64,000 bases of DNA from Rhodospirillales bacterium (GTDB taxonomy: Bacteria; Pseudomonadota; Alphaproteobacteria; Rhodospirillales; Defluviicoccaceae). The stretch is from the NCBI GenBank assembly GCA_016712595.1, contig JADJQT010000002.1, positions 558,001-622,000 on the forward strand, in the 5' to 3' direction. Position 1 is the first letter of the stretch, and each line of letters opens with the position of its first letter. The notes beneath the pieces were generated by a model. It did not search any database and was not told the origin of the DNA. It was given only the letters and a program-made list of their open reading frames with translations. Shown here one piece after another: positions 8,401 through 17,108 of this stretch. A program made the position numbers and the translations under genes.

Positions 8401-9081
8401 ATGATTGCGAAAGGCAAACGTCTTGCCGACCGTGTGCGGCTGAGACTCGAACAGCAGATCGTGACCGGCGAACTGATGCCTGGCACCAAGATCGACGAGC
8501 AGCAGCTCGCCGATGAATTTCAGATCTCGCGAACCCCTGTGCGCGAGGCTCTGAATCAGCTTGCCTCGATTGGCCTTCTCGAGACCAAACCACGCCAGGG
8601 CGCAACCGTCGCCATCCTCTCGTTACGCGACCTGGTCGATATGTTCGATGTGATGGCCGAGCTCGAGGGCATGTGCGCACGGCTCGCTGCACGACGCCTG
8701 TCGCGGGCGGAGCGGAACGAGATCTTGGCAGCGCACTCCAAAGCGGCCGCATTGGTCGAGATCGGTGACGCTGACGCGTATTACATCGCCAACGCTCGCC
8801 TGCACGAACGCATCTATGCGGCGTCCCATAATGCATTTCTTGAGAATATGGTGCAGGGCATTCGTAACCGCTGCGCCCCCTATCGGCGGCTGCAGCTGTA
8901 CCAGGGTGGCCGCCTTTCCAGATCCAGCGCCGAACACGATGCGATCGTGAATGCGATTTTGTCCGGGGATGAGGAGCGCGCCGATCAGCTCGCCCGGGCA
9001 CATATCCTGGTTCAGGGGGACGTCTTCAACGACTTCGTTGCTGCGCTTCCGGCAGCGTTGCTCGGCGAGAGTAGTGCTTGA
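8401..9081 (+). CDS. GntR-family (FCD domain) regulator of the malonate operon
   Basis: The 226-residue protein has an N-terminal GntR winged helix (residues about 10-75; EQQLADEFQISRTPVREALN is the canonical helix-turn-helix) and a C-terminal all-helical FCD ligand-binding domain. The FCD metal-site pattern is suggested by the D/H residues in ANARLHERIYAASHN and AEHDAIVNAI. The size and domain order match the MatR and MdcY regulators of malonate genes. It is transcribed divergently from madL across a 427-nt region holding two GTATAC-centred palindromes. This suggests that it represses the operon and itself, with malonate or malonyl-CoA as the likely inducer. The ligand is inferred from context. 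Confidence 0.88.
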   Translation: MIAKGKRLADRVRLRLEQQIVTGELMPGTKIDEQQLADEFQISRTPVREALNQLASIGLLETKPRQGATVAILSLRDLVDMFDVMAELEGMCARLAARRLSRAERNEILAAHSKAAALVEIGDADAYYIANARLHERIYAASHNAFLENMVQGIRNRCAPYRRLQLYQGGRLSRSSAEHDAIVNAILSGDEERADQLARAHILVQGDVFNDFVAALPAALLGESSA

Positions 9082-9486
9082 GAGCGCATTGTCGAACCGC
9101 CATGGACACCGTCGGCGCTGTCATGTGTGAACGCTCCCGGGTCTGCAAGGGTTGAAATGCGGTGGCGAGATCTCGATGGTTTGCGGTTATGTGTCCGGCC
9201 TGATTACGCGGCATGATGGCCGCTGGCCCTGATGGCATCCGCGTGCCGGTTCCCCAATCAGACTAGCGGGCGGTGACGCCCTGACGGTACCTCGGGGTAC
9301 CCGGCGGCGGTCCTGTTCGATCATCATTAACCACGTTTGCCCTGGCATTCGATCCAGCGACGCTGCTCCGAGGGAGTTCAGGCGGCGTGCAAAACTGGCC
9401 CTTTTTCGAGCGGGGTGGGGGCTTGTCCAGGTGGCAAACGGGAGGGACTAGCGCGTTGATTTTCTCCCGGGAAAGTGGACGCTGGG

Positions 9487-9588
9487 TTATGTGACCTGGG
9501 TTTTAATTTGTTCAGGGGTGCGATATCCGAGGGCGGAGCGGAGCCGCTGACGGTTGTCGTAGGTCTCGATATAGGCGAACAGGTGCGG
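9487..9588 (-). pseudogene. IS3-family OrfB C-terminal remnant
   Basis: Thirty-three codons plus stop on the minus strand read FAYIETYDNRQRLRSALGYR followed by TPEQIKTQVT. This is the characteristic C-terminal end of IS3-family OrfB (rve-type integrase core). Nothing upstream continues the domain, so only the tail survives. The flanking GGGAAAGTGGACGCT-like sequence resembles an IS3 end but was not verified. Confidence 0.75.
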
Positions 9589-9591
9589 GAC

Positions 9592-9619
9592 GCACCCTAC
9601 AGCCCGCACCCTACAGCCC
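9592..9619. repeat. Two tandem copies of a 14-bp unit
   Basis: The unit GCACCCTACAGCCC occurs twice head to tail, directly abutting the IS3 OrfB remnant. It may be a duplication left by recombination. No function is apparent. Confidence 0.6.
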
Positions 9620-9777
9620 GCGAAAGCGAGCAAGTGCATAAGGAAGCCTCAAGTGACCCTTCCGGGATTGATCAGAGGGTGAGGGCAGCGACGCGGCGGG
9701 TTACGTGCGGCATGAGGGCCGTTCGATCGACGATGGCTCCGCGCTGACTGGTGCTCGCACCGAGCCGCGCTGGCGGC

Positions 9778-10647
9778 TCAGCCCACGGGCACGTTGTCGA
9801 TCAGGCGGGTGGTGCCGAGGCGGGCGGCGGCGAGGACGCGGCCGGGGCGGGCGGGGTCCTGCCAGGAGGCGAGGGTTTCGGCGTCGCGCACGGTGACATA
9901 GTCCACCGAGGCGAAGCCGGCGCGCAGTAGTTCCGCCTCACCCCAGTCGCCAAGCTCGATGGCGTCCGAGCCCGCGGCGACACCCCGCGCCACCGTCTGT
10001 AAGATCTGGTTGAGCGCGGGCGCGATCGCCCGCTCCTCGGCCGAAAGGTAGGCATTGCGCGAGGATCGGGCGAGACCATCCGCCTCCCGTGCCGTCGGCA
10101 CGCCTTCGATGACGGTGGGAAGGCACAGATCGAGCGCCAGCCGGCGCACGACGAGAAGTTGCTGATAGTCTTTTTCGCCGAACACCGCGACGTCGGGTAG
10201 AACCTGCACCAGCAGTTTGCCGACGACGGTGGCAACGCCGGTAAAGAAACCCGGCCGGAACTCGCCCTCGAGCAGATCGCCCAGTCCAGGCACGGAAATC
10301 CGCGTCATCGCCCCGTCCGGATACATCTCCTCGACCGACGGCGCGAATAACAGGTGCGCGCAGCCGAGTTCCGCGAGCTTTGCCGCATCGGCAGCCTCGT
10401 TGCGCGGGTAGATCGTATAGTCCTCGTTGGGACCGAACTGGGTGGGATTGACGAACAGCGAGACGCACACCCGATCGGCCAGCGTCGCGGCGTGACGAAC
10501 GAGCGTCAGGTGGCCTTCATGCAGCGCGCCCATCGTCGGCACCAGAGCGACGCGCGCGCCGCCGCATCGCCAGTCGCCGAGGCAAGCGCGCAACCCGGCA
10601 ACGCTGCGGGCGATCGCGATTGGCTCCGTTCCGACGAACTCCGTCAT
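9778..10647 (-). CDS. panC: Pantothenate synthetase
   Basis: The 289-residue product joins pantoate and beta-alanine with ATP to give pantothenate. The N-terminal nucleotide-binding block is clear (VPTMGALHEGHLTLVRHA, containing the HxGH signature), followed by SLFVNPTQFGPNEDY and GEKDYQQLLVVRRL. The ATG at 10647 gives the family-typical N-terminus; the frame continues to 11025 only as a shadow of panB. It lies 19 nt downstream of panB on the same strand, forming a panB-panC unit for coenzyme A precursor synthesis. Confidence 0.96.
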   Translation of the reverse strand: MTEFVGTEPIAIARSVAGLRACLGDWRCGGARVALVPTMGALHEGHLTLVRHAATLADRVCVSLFVNPTQFGPNEDYTIYPRNEAADAAKLAELGCAHLLFAPSVEEMYPDGAMTRISVPGLGDLLEGEFRPGFFTGVATVVGKLLVQVLPDVAVFGEKDYQQLLVVRRLALDLCLPTVIEGVPTAREADGLARSSRNAYLSAEERAIAPALNQILQTVARGVAAGSDAIELGDWGEAELLRAGFASVDYVTVRDAETLASWQDPARPGRVLAAARLGTTRLIDNVPVG

Positions 10648-10666
10648 CCGGGTGTCTCCTCGTCGC

Positions 10667-11506
10667 TTACGCCGGCTCGCGCTTCGGCGCCTTGGTGCCG
10701 AAGCAATGCTCGAGGGACGGAAAACGCCGTGCGCGGACCTCGTCGGCGTAGGCCTTGCCGGCCTCGGCGATGGCGAGGCCGAGTTCGGCATAGCGCTTGA
10801 CGAACTTCGGCTTGAAATCGGAGAAAAGGCCGGTGAGATCTTCGGTGACCAGGATCTGGCCATCGCAGGCGGGCGAAGCGCCGATGCCGATCGTCGGAAT
10901 CGGCAGCATCTGGCTGATCTGCCGGGCAAGCGGTTCGATCGTGCCCTCGATGACGGTGGCGAATGCGCCCGCCTCCGCGACCGCGTTGGCATCTTCGATG
11001 ATATCCGCGGCTTCCTTTTCGCCACGGCCGAGCGAGCGGAAGCCGCCCGCCGTGTTCACCGACTGCGGCAAGAGGCCAATATGGCCGAGGACGGGAATGC
11101 CACGCTCGACCAGGAAGCGGATGGTATCCGCCATTTCACAACCGCCCTCGAGCTTGACGCCGGAGCAGCCGACCTCCTTCATCACCCGCGCGGCGTTGCG
11201 AAACGCCTGTTCGCGCGATTCCTGATAGCTGCCGAACGGCAGGTCGACGATGACGCACGCCTTCTTCGAGCCACGCATGACCGCCTGGCCGTGGGCGATC
11301 ATCATCTCCAGGGTCACGCCGAGGGTACTCTCCATGCCGTAGAGCACCATGCCGAGCGAATCGCCGACAAGCAGCAGATCGACGTTGTCATCGAGGAGCA
11401 CGGCCGTCAACGACGTGTACGCGGTCAGGCAGACGATCGGCTCGCCTCCCTTCATCGCGGCGATGTGCGGGGTGGTGATCCGCTTCTGCCTGCCTTCGAC
11501 GCTCAC
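10667..11506 (-). CDS. panB: 3-methyl-2-oxobutanoate hydroxymethyltransferase
   Basis: PanB adds a hydroxymethyl group from methylene-tetrahydrofolate to ketoisovalerate, the first committed step of pantoate synthesis. Signatures include VCLTAYTSLTAVLLDDNVDL, LLVGDSLGMVLYGMEST, VKLEGGCEMADTIRFLVERG and PTIGIGASPACDGQILV. I set the start at the GTG at 11506 because GGAGG lies about 8 nt upstream. A TTG five codons earlier (11521) would place that ribosome binding site inside the gene. The protein is 279 residues, normal for the family. It is upstream of panC and divergent from the dCTP deaminase gene. Confidence 0.95.
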   Translation of the reverse strand: MSVEGRQKRITTPHIAAMKGGEPIVCLTAYTSLTAVLLDDNVDLLLVGDSLGMVLYGMESTLGVTLEMMIAHGQAVMRGSKKACVIVDLPFGSYQESREQAFRNAARVMKEVGCSGVKLEGGCEMADTIRFLVERGIPVLGHIGLLPQSVNTAGGFRSLGRGEKEAADIIEDANAVAEAGAFATVIEGTIEPLARQISQMLPIPTIGIGASPACDGQILVTEDLTGLFSDFKPKFVKRYAELGLAIAEAGKAYADEVRARRFPSLEHCFGTKAPKREPA

Positions 11507-11690
11507 GCTTCGTTCCTCCAAGACCCGTGGCGGGAATTTAGGGCTGCCCTGCGGCGGGGCAAGGACTTATTCGTACGCCCTGTCATGTCGCCCGTCGTTG
11601 TGCCTGCGGGTTCAGCCTGCTACCACATATATCGGGTGATCCGCGAGGTCACTCGAACGGCAGAGGCCGGAAGACCGCCGGGAGACCAAG

Positions 11691-12860
11691 GTGGCCAACG
11701 AAGACGACGGGCGGTTGTTCCGCGTGCAAGGCGAGCACGCGGCGTTGCATTCCACCGGGCTCTTGCCGGCCCAGGACTTGCGCGCGCTGATCCGCAGTCA
11801 CGAAGTGCAGTCCGTCGATGAGATTGGCGAGGCACAAGTTCAGCCGGCGAGCATCGATCTGCGCCTGGGCGACGAGGCATGGCGGGTTCGCGCCAGCTTT
11901 CTGCCGGGCCCCGAGGCCAGCGTCGAGGAACGACTCGCCGCTTTCGCCATGCACCGCATCGACCTCAGTGGCGGACCGGGGTGCGGTGCGGTGCTGGAGA
12001 AAGGCTGCGTTTACGTCGTACCCTTGCTGGAGAGCCTGGCGCTGAAGAGCCGTACCTCGGGGATCGCCAACCCAAAGAGCTCGATCGGTCGCCTGGACGT
12101 CTTCACGCGGCTGATCACCGACCGCTCGGCGGTTTTCGACCAGGTTGCCGCCGGTTACAAGGGGCGGCTCTATGCCGAGATCAGCCCGCGCACCTTCAGC
12201 GTTGTCGTCCGCCGCGGCACCTCGCTCAGCCAGCTTCGCTTGCGTCGCGGCAGCCCTTCCGCTTCGGACACGGCGTTGCGCCGGCTCAACGAACAGGTGC
12301 GGCTGGTCGACGCGGGGCAGAATGCCGCCGATATCGACGCCGGGATCGCGGTAACGGTTGATCTCGCGGGCAAGAGCGGGCGGCCGATCGGCTGGCGTGC
12401 CAGGCGACACGCCGATCTGATCGACCTGGAGAAGATTGGCCATTATGATCCCGATGCCTTCTGGGAGCCGGTTTTTGCCGACCGGCACGGCAGTGTCGTT
12501 CTCAACCCCGGCGACTTCTACATCCTTGCCTCGAAGGAAGCGGTGACGGTGCCGCCCGACTACGCCGCCGAGATGCGCCCCTACGATACCCGCGTCGGCG
12601 AATTCCGCGTGCACTACGCCGGCTTTTTCGACCCCGGGTTCGGTTTCGCCGAGGCCGGTGGAACCGGCTCGCGCGCCGTGCTCGAAATCCGCTCGTTCGA
12701 AGTACCGTTCGCGCTGCGCGACGCTCAGGTCGTCGGTCGCCTGGTTTACGAACGGCTCACCGCCGTTCCCGACAAGCTCTATGGCAGCGGCATCGGCTCG
12801 TCCTACCAGCGCCAGGGCTTGCAGTTGGCCAAGCACTTCCGGCCGCCGGACGCTGGTTGA
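11691..12860 (+). CDS. 2'-deoxycytidine 5'-triphosphate deaminase, long alphaproteobacterial form
   Basis: The 389-residue protein matches the long dCTP deaminase family found in alphaproteobacteria, roughly twice the length of E. coli Dcd. It makes dUTP from dCTP for thymidylate synthesis. The N-terminal half contains QPASIDLRLGDEAWRV and the block NPKSSIGRLDVFTRLITD. The second half contains LNPGDFYILASKEAVTVPPD and EIRSFEVPFALRDAQVVGRL, as expected for a tandem dUTPase-like fold. The start is a GTG at 11691 with GGGAG about 7 nt upstream. It is a single gene between panB (divergent) and the bio operon. Confidence 0.88.
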   Translation: MANEDDGRLFRVQGEHAALHSTGLLPAQDLRALIRSHEVQSVDEIGEAQVQPASIDLRLGDEAWRVRASFLPGPEASVEERLAAFAMHRIDLSGGPGCGAVLEKGCVYVVPLLESLALKSRTSGIANPKSSIGRLDVFTRLITDRSAVFDQVAAGYKGRLYAEISPRTFSVVVRRGTSLSQLRLRRGSPSASDTALRRLNEQVRLVDAGQNAADIDAGIAVTVDLAGKSGRPIGWRARRHADLIDLEKIGHYDPDAFWEPVFADRHGSVVLNPGDFYILASKEAVTVPPDYAAEMRPYDTRVGEFRVHYAGFFDPGFGFAEAGGTGSRAVLEIRSFEVPFALRDAQVVGRLVYERLTAVPDKLYGSGIGSSYQRQGLQLAKHFRPPDAG

Positions 12861-13074
12861 GACCGCGGTGGAGCTTTTTCGCGGGATGCGCCGCGCCGTC
12901 GGTCATGAAACCGTATGCGAGGCTTGACGGTAACCGCGCAGGCGTGCTTATACGAACGATCTCGCGGCGTGCCCTCAGGCGGCCATGCGCGGACAATGAT
13001 AATCGCTTGTACCGCAGCGGCGATGCGCCTTGCAGGCGCGGCCAGAACAGCGGCAGGGGAGAACACGACGGGCC

Positions 13075-14121
13075 ATGGCAACGACGACGGCGAACGAGAC
13101 GTGGACGCTCTCGGCCATTTCCGACCTTTATGACATGCCCCTGCTCGACCTCGTCTTCCAGGCGGCGAGCGTGCACCGCAAGTACCATGATCCGCGCGAG
13201 GTGCAGCTGTGCACCTTGCTGTCGATCAAGACCGGCGGCTGCCCTGAGGATTGCTCCTACTGCCCCCAATCGTCGAAATACGACACCGGCATCGATACGG
13301 GCCGGATGTTGAAGGTCGAGGAGGTCCTGGCGGCGGCCCGCGAGGCAAAGGACGCCGGCTCGACACGGTTTTGCATGGGCGCCGCTTGGCGCGAGGTGAC
13401 CGACGGCCGGGCGTTCGATCGGGTCATCGATGTGGTCAAGGGCGTGCGCGAACTCGGGATGGAGGCTTGCTGCACCCTCGGAATGCTCTCCGAGGATCAG
13501 GCGAAGCGGCTCGCCGATGCCGGACTGTCCGCCTACAATCATAATCTCGATACCTCGGAAGAGTACTATGGTGCGATCGTCACCACGCGCACCTACGAGG
13601 ACCGTCTGAAGACCATCGCCAACGTCTCCAAGGCCGGCATCTCGGTCTGCTCGGGGGGAATTCTTGGCATGGGCGAAAGCAACCTCGACCGTATCAAGCT
13701 CCTGCACACCCTCGCCAACCTCTCGCCGCAACCGGAGAGCGTACCGATCAACGCGCTAGTGCCGGTCGAGGGAACACCGCTGGAAGAATCGTCTCAGCTC
13801 GATACCTTCGATTGGATCCGGGCGATTGCCGTCGCCCGCATTCTGCTGCCGCGGGCCATGGTGCGGCTCAGCGCCGGGCGACTGTCGATCCCGCGCGAGG
13901 CTCAGGCGCTCGCCTTTCTTGCCGGTGCCAACTCGATTTTTACCGGCGAAAAGCTGCTGACGACGCCGAACCCCGAGACCGACTTCGATCGCACGTTGCT
14001 GGCGGAGCTCGGCTTGATGGGACGGGTGCCGGACAAGCACGACTGTCCGAAGGAGCACGATGCAACGGCTGGCGCACGATCTCGATCGGCTGAAGAGCGC
14101 ATCACGGTATCGCTCGCTTAG
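13075..14121 (+). CDS. bioB: Biotin synthase
   Basis: BioB is the radical-SAM enzyme that inserts sulfur into dethiobiotin. The radical-SAM cysteines are C56, C60 and C63 (GGCPEDCSYCPQSSKY). The second-cluster cysteines lie in RFCMGAAW and EACCTLGML, with the downstream arginine in VRLSAGR. The ATG at 13075 is used; a TTG-start extension to 13030 is not family-like. The length (348 residues) and motif set are normal. The 3' end overlaps bioF by 62 nt, so the last 20 or so residues are poorly conserved. It is the first gene of the bioB-bioF-bioD-bioA cluster. Confidence 0.97.
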   Translation: MATTTANETWTLSAISDLYDMPLLDLVFQAASVHRKYHDPREVQLCTLLSIKTGGCPEDCSYCPQSSKYDTGIDTGRMLKVEEVLAAAREAKDAGSTRFCMGAAWREVTDGRAFDRVIDVVKGVRELGMEACCTLGMLSEDQAKRLADAGLSAYNHNLDTSEEYYGAIVTTRTYEDRLKTIANVSKAGISVCSGGILGMGESNLDRIKLLHTLANLSPQPESVPINALVPVEGTPLEESSQLDTFDWIRAIAVARILLPRAMVRLSAGRLSIPREAQALAFLAGANSIFTGEKLLTTPNPETDFDRTLLAELGLMGRVPDKHDCPKEHDATAGARSRSAEERITVSLA

Positions 14122-15190
14122 CCTGCCGCGCGGCGTCGACTTTACCTCGAACGACTATCTCGGTCTCGCCGGGCACCCCGCGCTGAGACAAGCGGTGATG
14201 GATGCGCTGGCGGAGGACGCACTCGCCGGTGCGGCGGGATCGCGTTTACTCCGTGGCCATCTGCGTCAACACGCCGAACTCGAAGACTTCGCCGCGCGCT
14301 TTTTCCGGGCGGAAAGGGCGCTCTATTTTTCGACCGGCTTTCTCGCCAATTTTGCCCTGTTCACCACGCTGCCCCACCGGCACGACGCGGTCGTCTTCGA
14401 CGAGTTCGTACATGCGAGCGTCAAGGAAGGCGTGCATGCCGGCCTCGCGGCTCGCTTCAAGGCGCGGCACAACGATGTGGACGCTTTCGCCGATGCGGTT
14501 CGCCGCGCCCGCCGCGCCGGGGCCCGCGATGTCTGGCTGGCGGTCGAAAGCGTCTACAGCATGGATGGCGATGTTGCGCCGGTCGCCGAATTGCATGCCC
14601 TCGCCCACGATCTCGACGCGATGCTCATCGTCGATGAAGCGCATGCCTCGGGTATATTCGGCGCGACGGGCCGCGGCTTTACCGAAGACCGATATGATGA
14701 TCGCCTGATCACCTTGCACACCTGCGGCAAAGGGTTGGGAGTGGCCGGTGGCCTGCTGGTCGGCCCCGCCCTGGTCATGGACTACATGATCAACGCCGCA
14801 CGTCCGTTCATCTACTCGACCGCGCCACCACCCTACGTCGCCGCGGCGGTCAGGCGTGCGCTCGAACTCGTCGATGCCGAGCCATGGCGGCGGCGGCGCC
14901 TTCTTGAACTGGCGACGCACGCCGCCAGTGCTCTGGCAAAAACGACAGGGCGCGCGGCCAGTACGGGCTCCACCCAGATCATCCCGGTGATCCTCGGAGC
15001 CGACGCCACCGCAGTCAGCGCGGCCGAGGCGCTGCAGCGCGCCGGCTTCGACGTGCGCGCGATCCGCCCGCCGACGGTACCCGTCGGCACCGCGCGCCTA
15101 CGCATCTCGATCGGCCTTGATCGCAGCGAAGGCGAAATCACCGCGTTGGCCGACGCGCTTGCTGGCGTGTTGCAGAAGGCGATCGCATGA
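14060..15190 (+). CDS. bioF: 8-amino-7-oxononanoate synthase
   Basis: BioF is a PLP enzyme that condenses pimeloyl-CoA or pimeloyl-ACP with L-alanine. The 376-residue protein shows the alpha-oxoamine synthase pattern: FTSNDYLGLAGHP at the N-terminus, GSRLLRGH, VESVYSMDGD, the PLP-binding aspartate in VDEAHASG (D192), and the Schiff-base lysine K224 in HTCGKGLG. The start at 14060 lies inside bioB, giving a 62-nt overlap, and the 3' end overlaps bioD by 4 nt. The product enters the biotin pathway immediately before BioA. Confidence 0.96.
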   Translation: MQRLAHDLDRLKSASRYRSLSLPRGVDFTSNDYLGLAGHPALRQAVMDALAEDALAGAAGSRLLRGHLRQHAELEDFAARFFRAERALYFSTGFLANFALFTTLPHRHDAVVFDEFVHASVKEGVHAGLAARFKARHNDVDAFADAVRRARRAGARDVWLAVESVYSMDGDVAPVAELHALAHDLDAMLIVDEAHASGIFGATGRGFTEDRYDDRLITLHTCGKGLGVAGGLLVGPALVMDYMINAARPFIYSTAPPPYVAAAVRRALELVDAEPWRRRRLLELATHAASALAKTTGRAASTGSTQIIPVILGADATAVSAAEALQRAGFDVRAIRPPTVPVGTARLRISIGLDRSEGEITALADALAGVLQKAIA

Positions 15191-15825
15191 GCACGATCAT
15201 CGTCACCGGCACCGATACGGGCATCGGCAAAACCGTCGTCGCCGCGATGCTGACCTTGGCGCTAGAGGGCGTGTATTGGAAGCCGGTGCAGTCGGGCACC
15301 GTCGACGGAACCGATGCCGCGACCGTAGCGACGCTCACCGGCCTCGGCCCCGAGCGCTTCATTCTCGAGCGCTACCAGCTGCGTGAGCCCCTCTCGCCGC
15401 ATCTTGCGGCGGAAATCGACGGTATCGAGATCGATCCCCACACATTGGAACTTCCGGCGCGAACTGAAGGTCGGCGTCTGCTGATCGTCGAAGCCGCAGG
15501 CGGGCTGATGGTGCCGCTGACCCGGCGTGTTCTTTATATCGACGTCATGCAGCGCTGGGGCGTGCCAGTGGTGTTGTGCGCACCGACCCGCCTCGGCTGC
15601 ATCAACCACGCGCTGCTTTCCCTTGAGGCGCTGCGCACGCGGAACATTCCGCTGCTGGGCGTCGTTTTCATCGGCGACGAAGCCGCGGACAGCGAGCGGA
15701 CGATTTGCGCCTTCACCTCGGCGCGCCGCCTCGGCCGACTGCCGCGACTAAAGAGCCTGACGCCGGAGACGCTGCAGGCGGCGTTCGACGCGGGTTTCCT
15801 GCGCGAGGACTTTCCCACCCGATGA
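15187..15825 (+). CDS. bioD: Dethiobiotin synthetase
   Basis: BioD closes the ureido ring of 7,8-diaminopelargonate using CO2 and ATP. The 212-residue product has the P-loop GTDTGIGKTVV (K15) and the matching YWKPVQSGTVDGTD and VEAAGGLMVPL blocks. It begins at an ATG overlapping the bioF stop (ATGA) and ends with a TGA overlapping the bioA start, so it is translationally coupled on both sides. The C-terminal third is less conserved than the rest but not truncated. Confidence 0.95.
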   Translation: MSTIIVTGTDTGIGKTVVAAMLTLALEGVYWKPVQSGTVDGTDAATVATLTGLGPERFILERYQLREPLSPHLAAEIDGIEIDPHTLELPARTEGRRLLIVEAAGGLMVPLTRRVLYIDVMQRWGVPVVLCAPTRLGCINHALLSLEALRTRNIPLLGVVFIGDEAADSERTICAFTSARRLGRLPRLKSLTPETLQAAFDAGFLREDFPTR

Positions 15826-17108
15826 CGCGGACCTGCGGCGCATCGCCCATCTGGCACCCATTTACCCAGCATGCCACCGCCGGGCCAGCGATCGAGATCG
15901 CCCGCGGCAAGGGCGCCTGGCTCGAAGCCAGCGACGGCCGCCGCATTCTCGATGCGATTTCCTCGTGGTGGGTGATCACCCACGGCCACGGCCATCCGGC
16001 GATCGCCGCCGCCATCGCCGAACAGGCACAGGCACTCGACCAGGTGATCTTCGCCGGATTCACCCATCCGCCGGCGGAGCGCCTCGCCCGCGGGCTGCGG
16101 GCGGTGACGCCAGAGGCGCTGGAGTACGTCTTCTTTTCCGATTCCGGCTCCACCGCGGTTGAGGTCGGCGTGAAGATGGCGGTGGGCTACTGGGCGAACG
16201 CCGGACGAGCTCGCCATCGGGTGGTGGCGCTCGAGCATAGCTACCACGGCGATACCTTTGGCGCCATGTCCGTCGGCGCCCGCTCCGTGTTCACCGCGGC
16301 GTGGCAGCCGATGCTGTTCTCCGTGGACTTTCTGCCGTTTCCCGAGCGCGGCCGGGAAGACGAGACGATCACGGCGTTCGAGCGGCTGCTGCAGACGGCG
16401 GGCGATGATATCGCCGCGCTGATTGTTGAGCCACTCGTGCTCGGTGCCGGCGGCATGCTCGTCTATCCGCCATGGGTGCTGGGTGAATTATTGGCGTTAT
16501 GCCGCCGATACGACGTGTTTTTGATCGCCGACGAGGTGATGACCGGCTTCGGGCGCACCGGCACCCGTTTCGCCTGCGAACAGGCAGGCGTCGTACCGGA
16601 CGTGCTGTGTCTGTCGAAAGGGATTACCGGCGGTTTTCTGCCGATGGGTGTCACCCTCGCCAGCCGTCGCCTTTACCAAGGCTTCCTGTCCGAAGACCGG
16701 GGGCGGATGTTCTTTCACAGCTCCTCGTTCAACGGCAATCCGTTGGCTTGTGCCGCCGCCATCGCCAACCTTGCGATCTGGGCGGGCGAGCCGGTGCAGG
16801 CCCGCATCGATGCCATTGCCGCCCACCATACGGCGCGCCTCGCGAGATTCCGCGATCATCCGTTGGTTGCGGATGTCAGACAGTGCGGCACGATCGCCGC
16901 GCTCGAACTGCGCAGCCAGCAGGCCGGGTACCTTTCGGATCTCGCCCCGCGGCTCTACGCGTTTTTCTTATCGCGCGGCGTTTTGTTGCGTCCCCTCGGC
17001 AACGTGGTGTACGTCTTGCCTCCGTATTGCATAACAATCGACGAACTCGACGGGATTTACGATGTCATCGGGGACTGTCTGGCCGCTCTCGGAAATCGAA
17101 GCCTCTAG
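15822..17108 (+). CDS. bioA: Adenosylmethionine-8-amino-7-oxononanoate aminotransferase
   Basis: BioA converts 8-amino-7-oxononanoate to 7,8-diaminononanoate. The 428-residue class-III aminotransferase has IWHPFTQH and ISSWWVITHGH, which are BioA-specific, plus YHGDTFGAMSVGAR, the PLP aspartate block LIADEVMTGFGRTG, and the Schiff-base lysine in LSKGITGGFLPMG. The ATG at 15822 overlaps the bioD stop; the frame's upstream extension is a shadow of bioD. The 3' end overlaps the start of the next gene by 47 nt, so all five genes are probably one transcription unit. Confidence 0.96.
   Translation: MTRTCGASPIWHPFTQHATAGPAIEIARGKGAWLEASDGRRILDAISSWWVITHGHGHPAIAAAIAEQAQALDQVIFAGFTHPPAERLARGLRAVTPEALEYVFFSDSGSTAVEVGVKMAVGYWANAGRARHRVVALEHSYHGDTFGAMSVGARSVFTAAWQPMLFSVDFLPFPERGREDETITAFERLLQTAGDDIAALIVEPLVLGAGGMLVYPPWVLGELLALCRRYDVFLIADEVMTGFGRTGTRFACEQAGVVPDVLCLSKGITGGFLPMGVTLASRRLYQGFLSEDRGRMFFHSSSFNGNPLACAAAIANLAIWAGEPVQARIDAIAAHHTARLARFRDHPLVADVRQCGTIAALELRSQQAGYLSDLAPRLYAFFLSRGVLLRPLGNVVYVLPPYCITIDELDGIYDVIGDCLAALGNRSL

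Larger units (their letters stand above)
9082..9777. other. Gene-free, IS-scarred spacer
   Basis: About 700 nt lie between the GntR gene and the panC stop. The only recognisable content is an IS3 OrfB tail (9487-9588) and an adjoining 14-bp tandem duplication (9592-9619). The rest shows no coding frame with a plausible start and domain. The region looks like the eroded right border of the malonate island. Confidence 0.6.

Noticed and set aside
10652..11821. Long plus-strand frame opposite panB
   Set aside because: Antisense to panB and panC with no recognisable domain; the reverse frames are strongly supported.
11649..12836. Long minus-strand frame opposite the dCTP deaminase gene
   Set aside because: Antisense shadow; the plus-strand gene has family motifs and a good ribosome binding site.
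12861..13074. BioR-type operator before bioB
   Set aside because: I looked for a TTATxTATAA-like palindrome and saw only a weak TTATAC patch; no convincing site.
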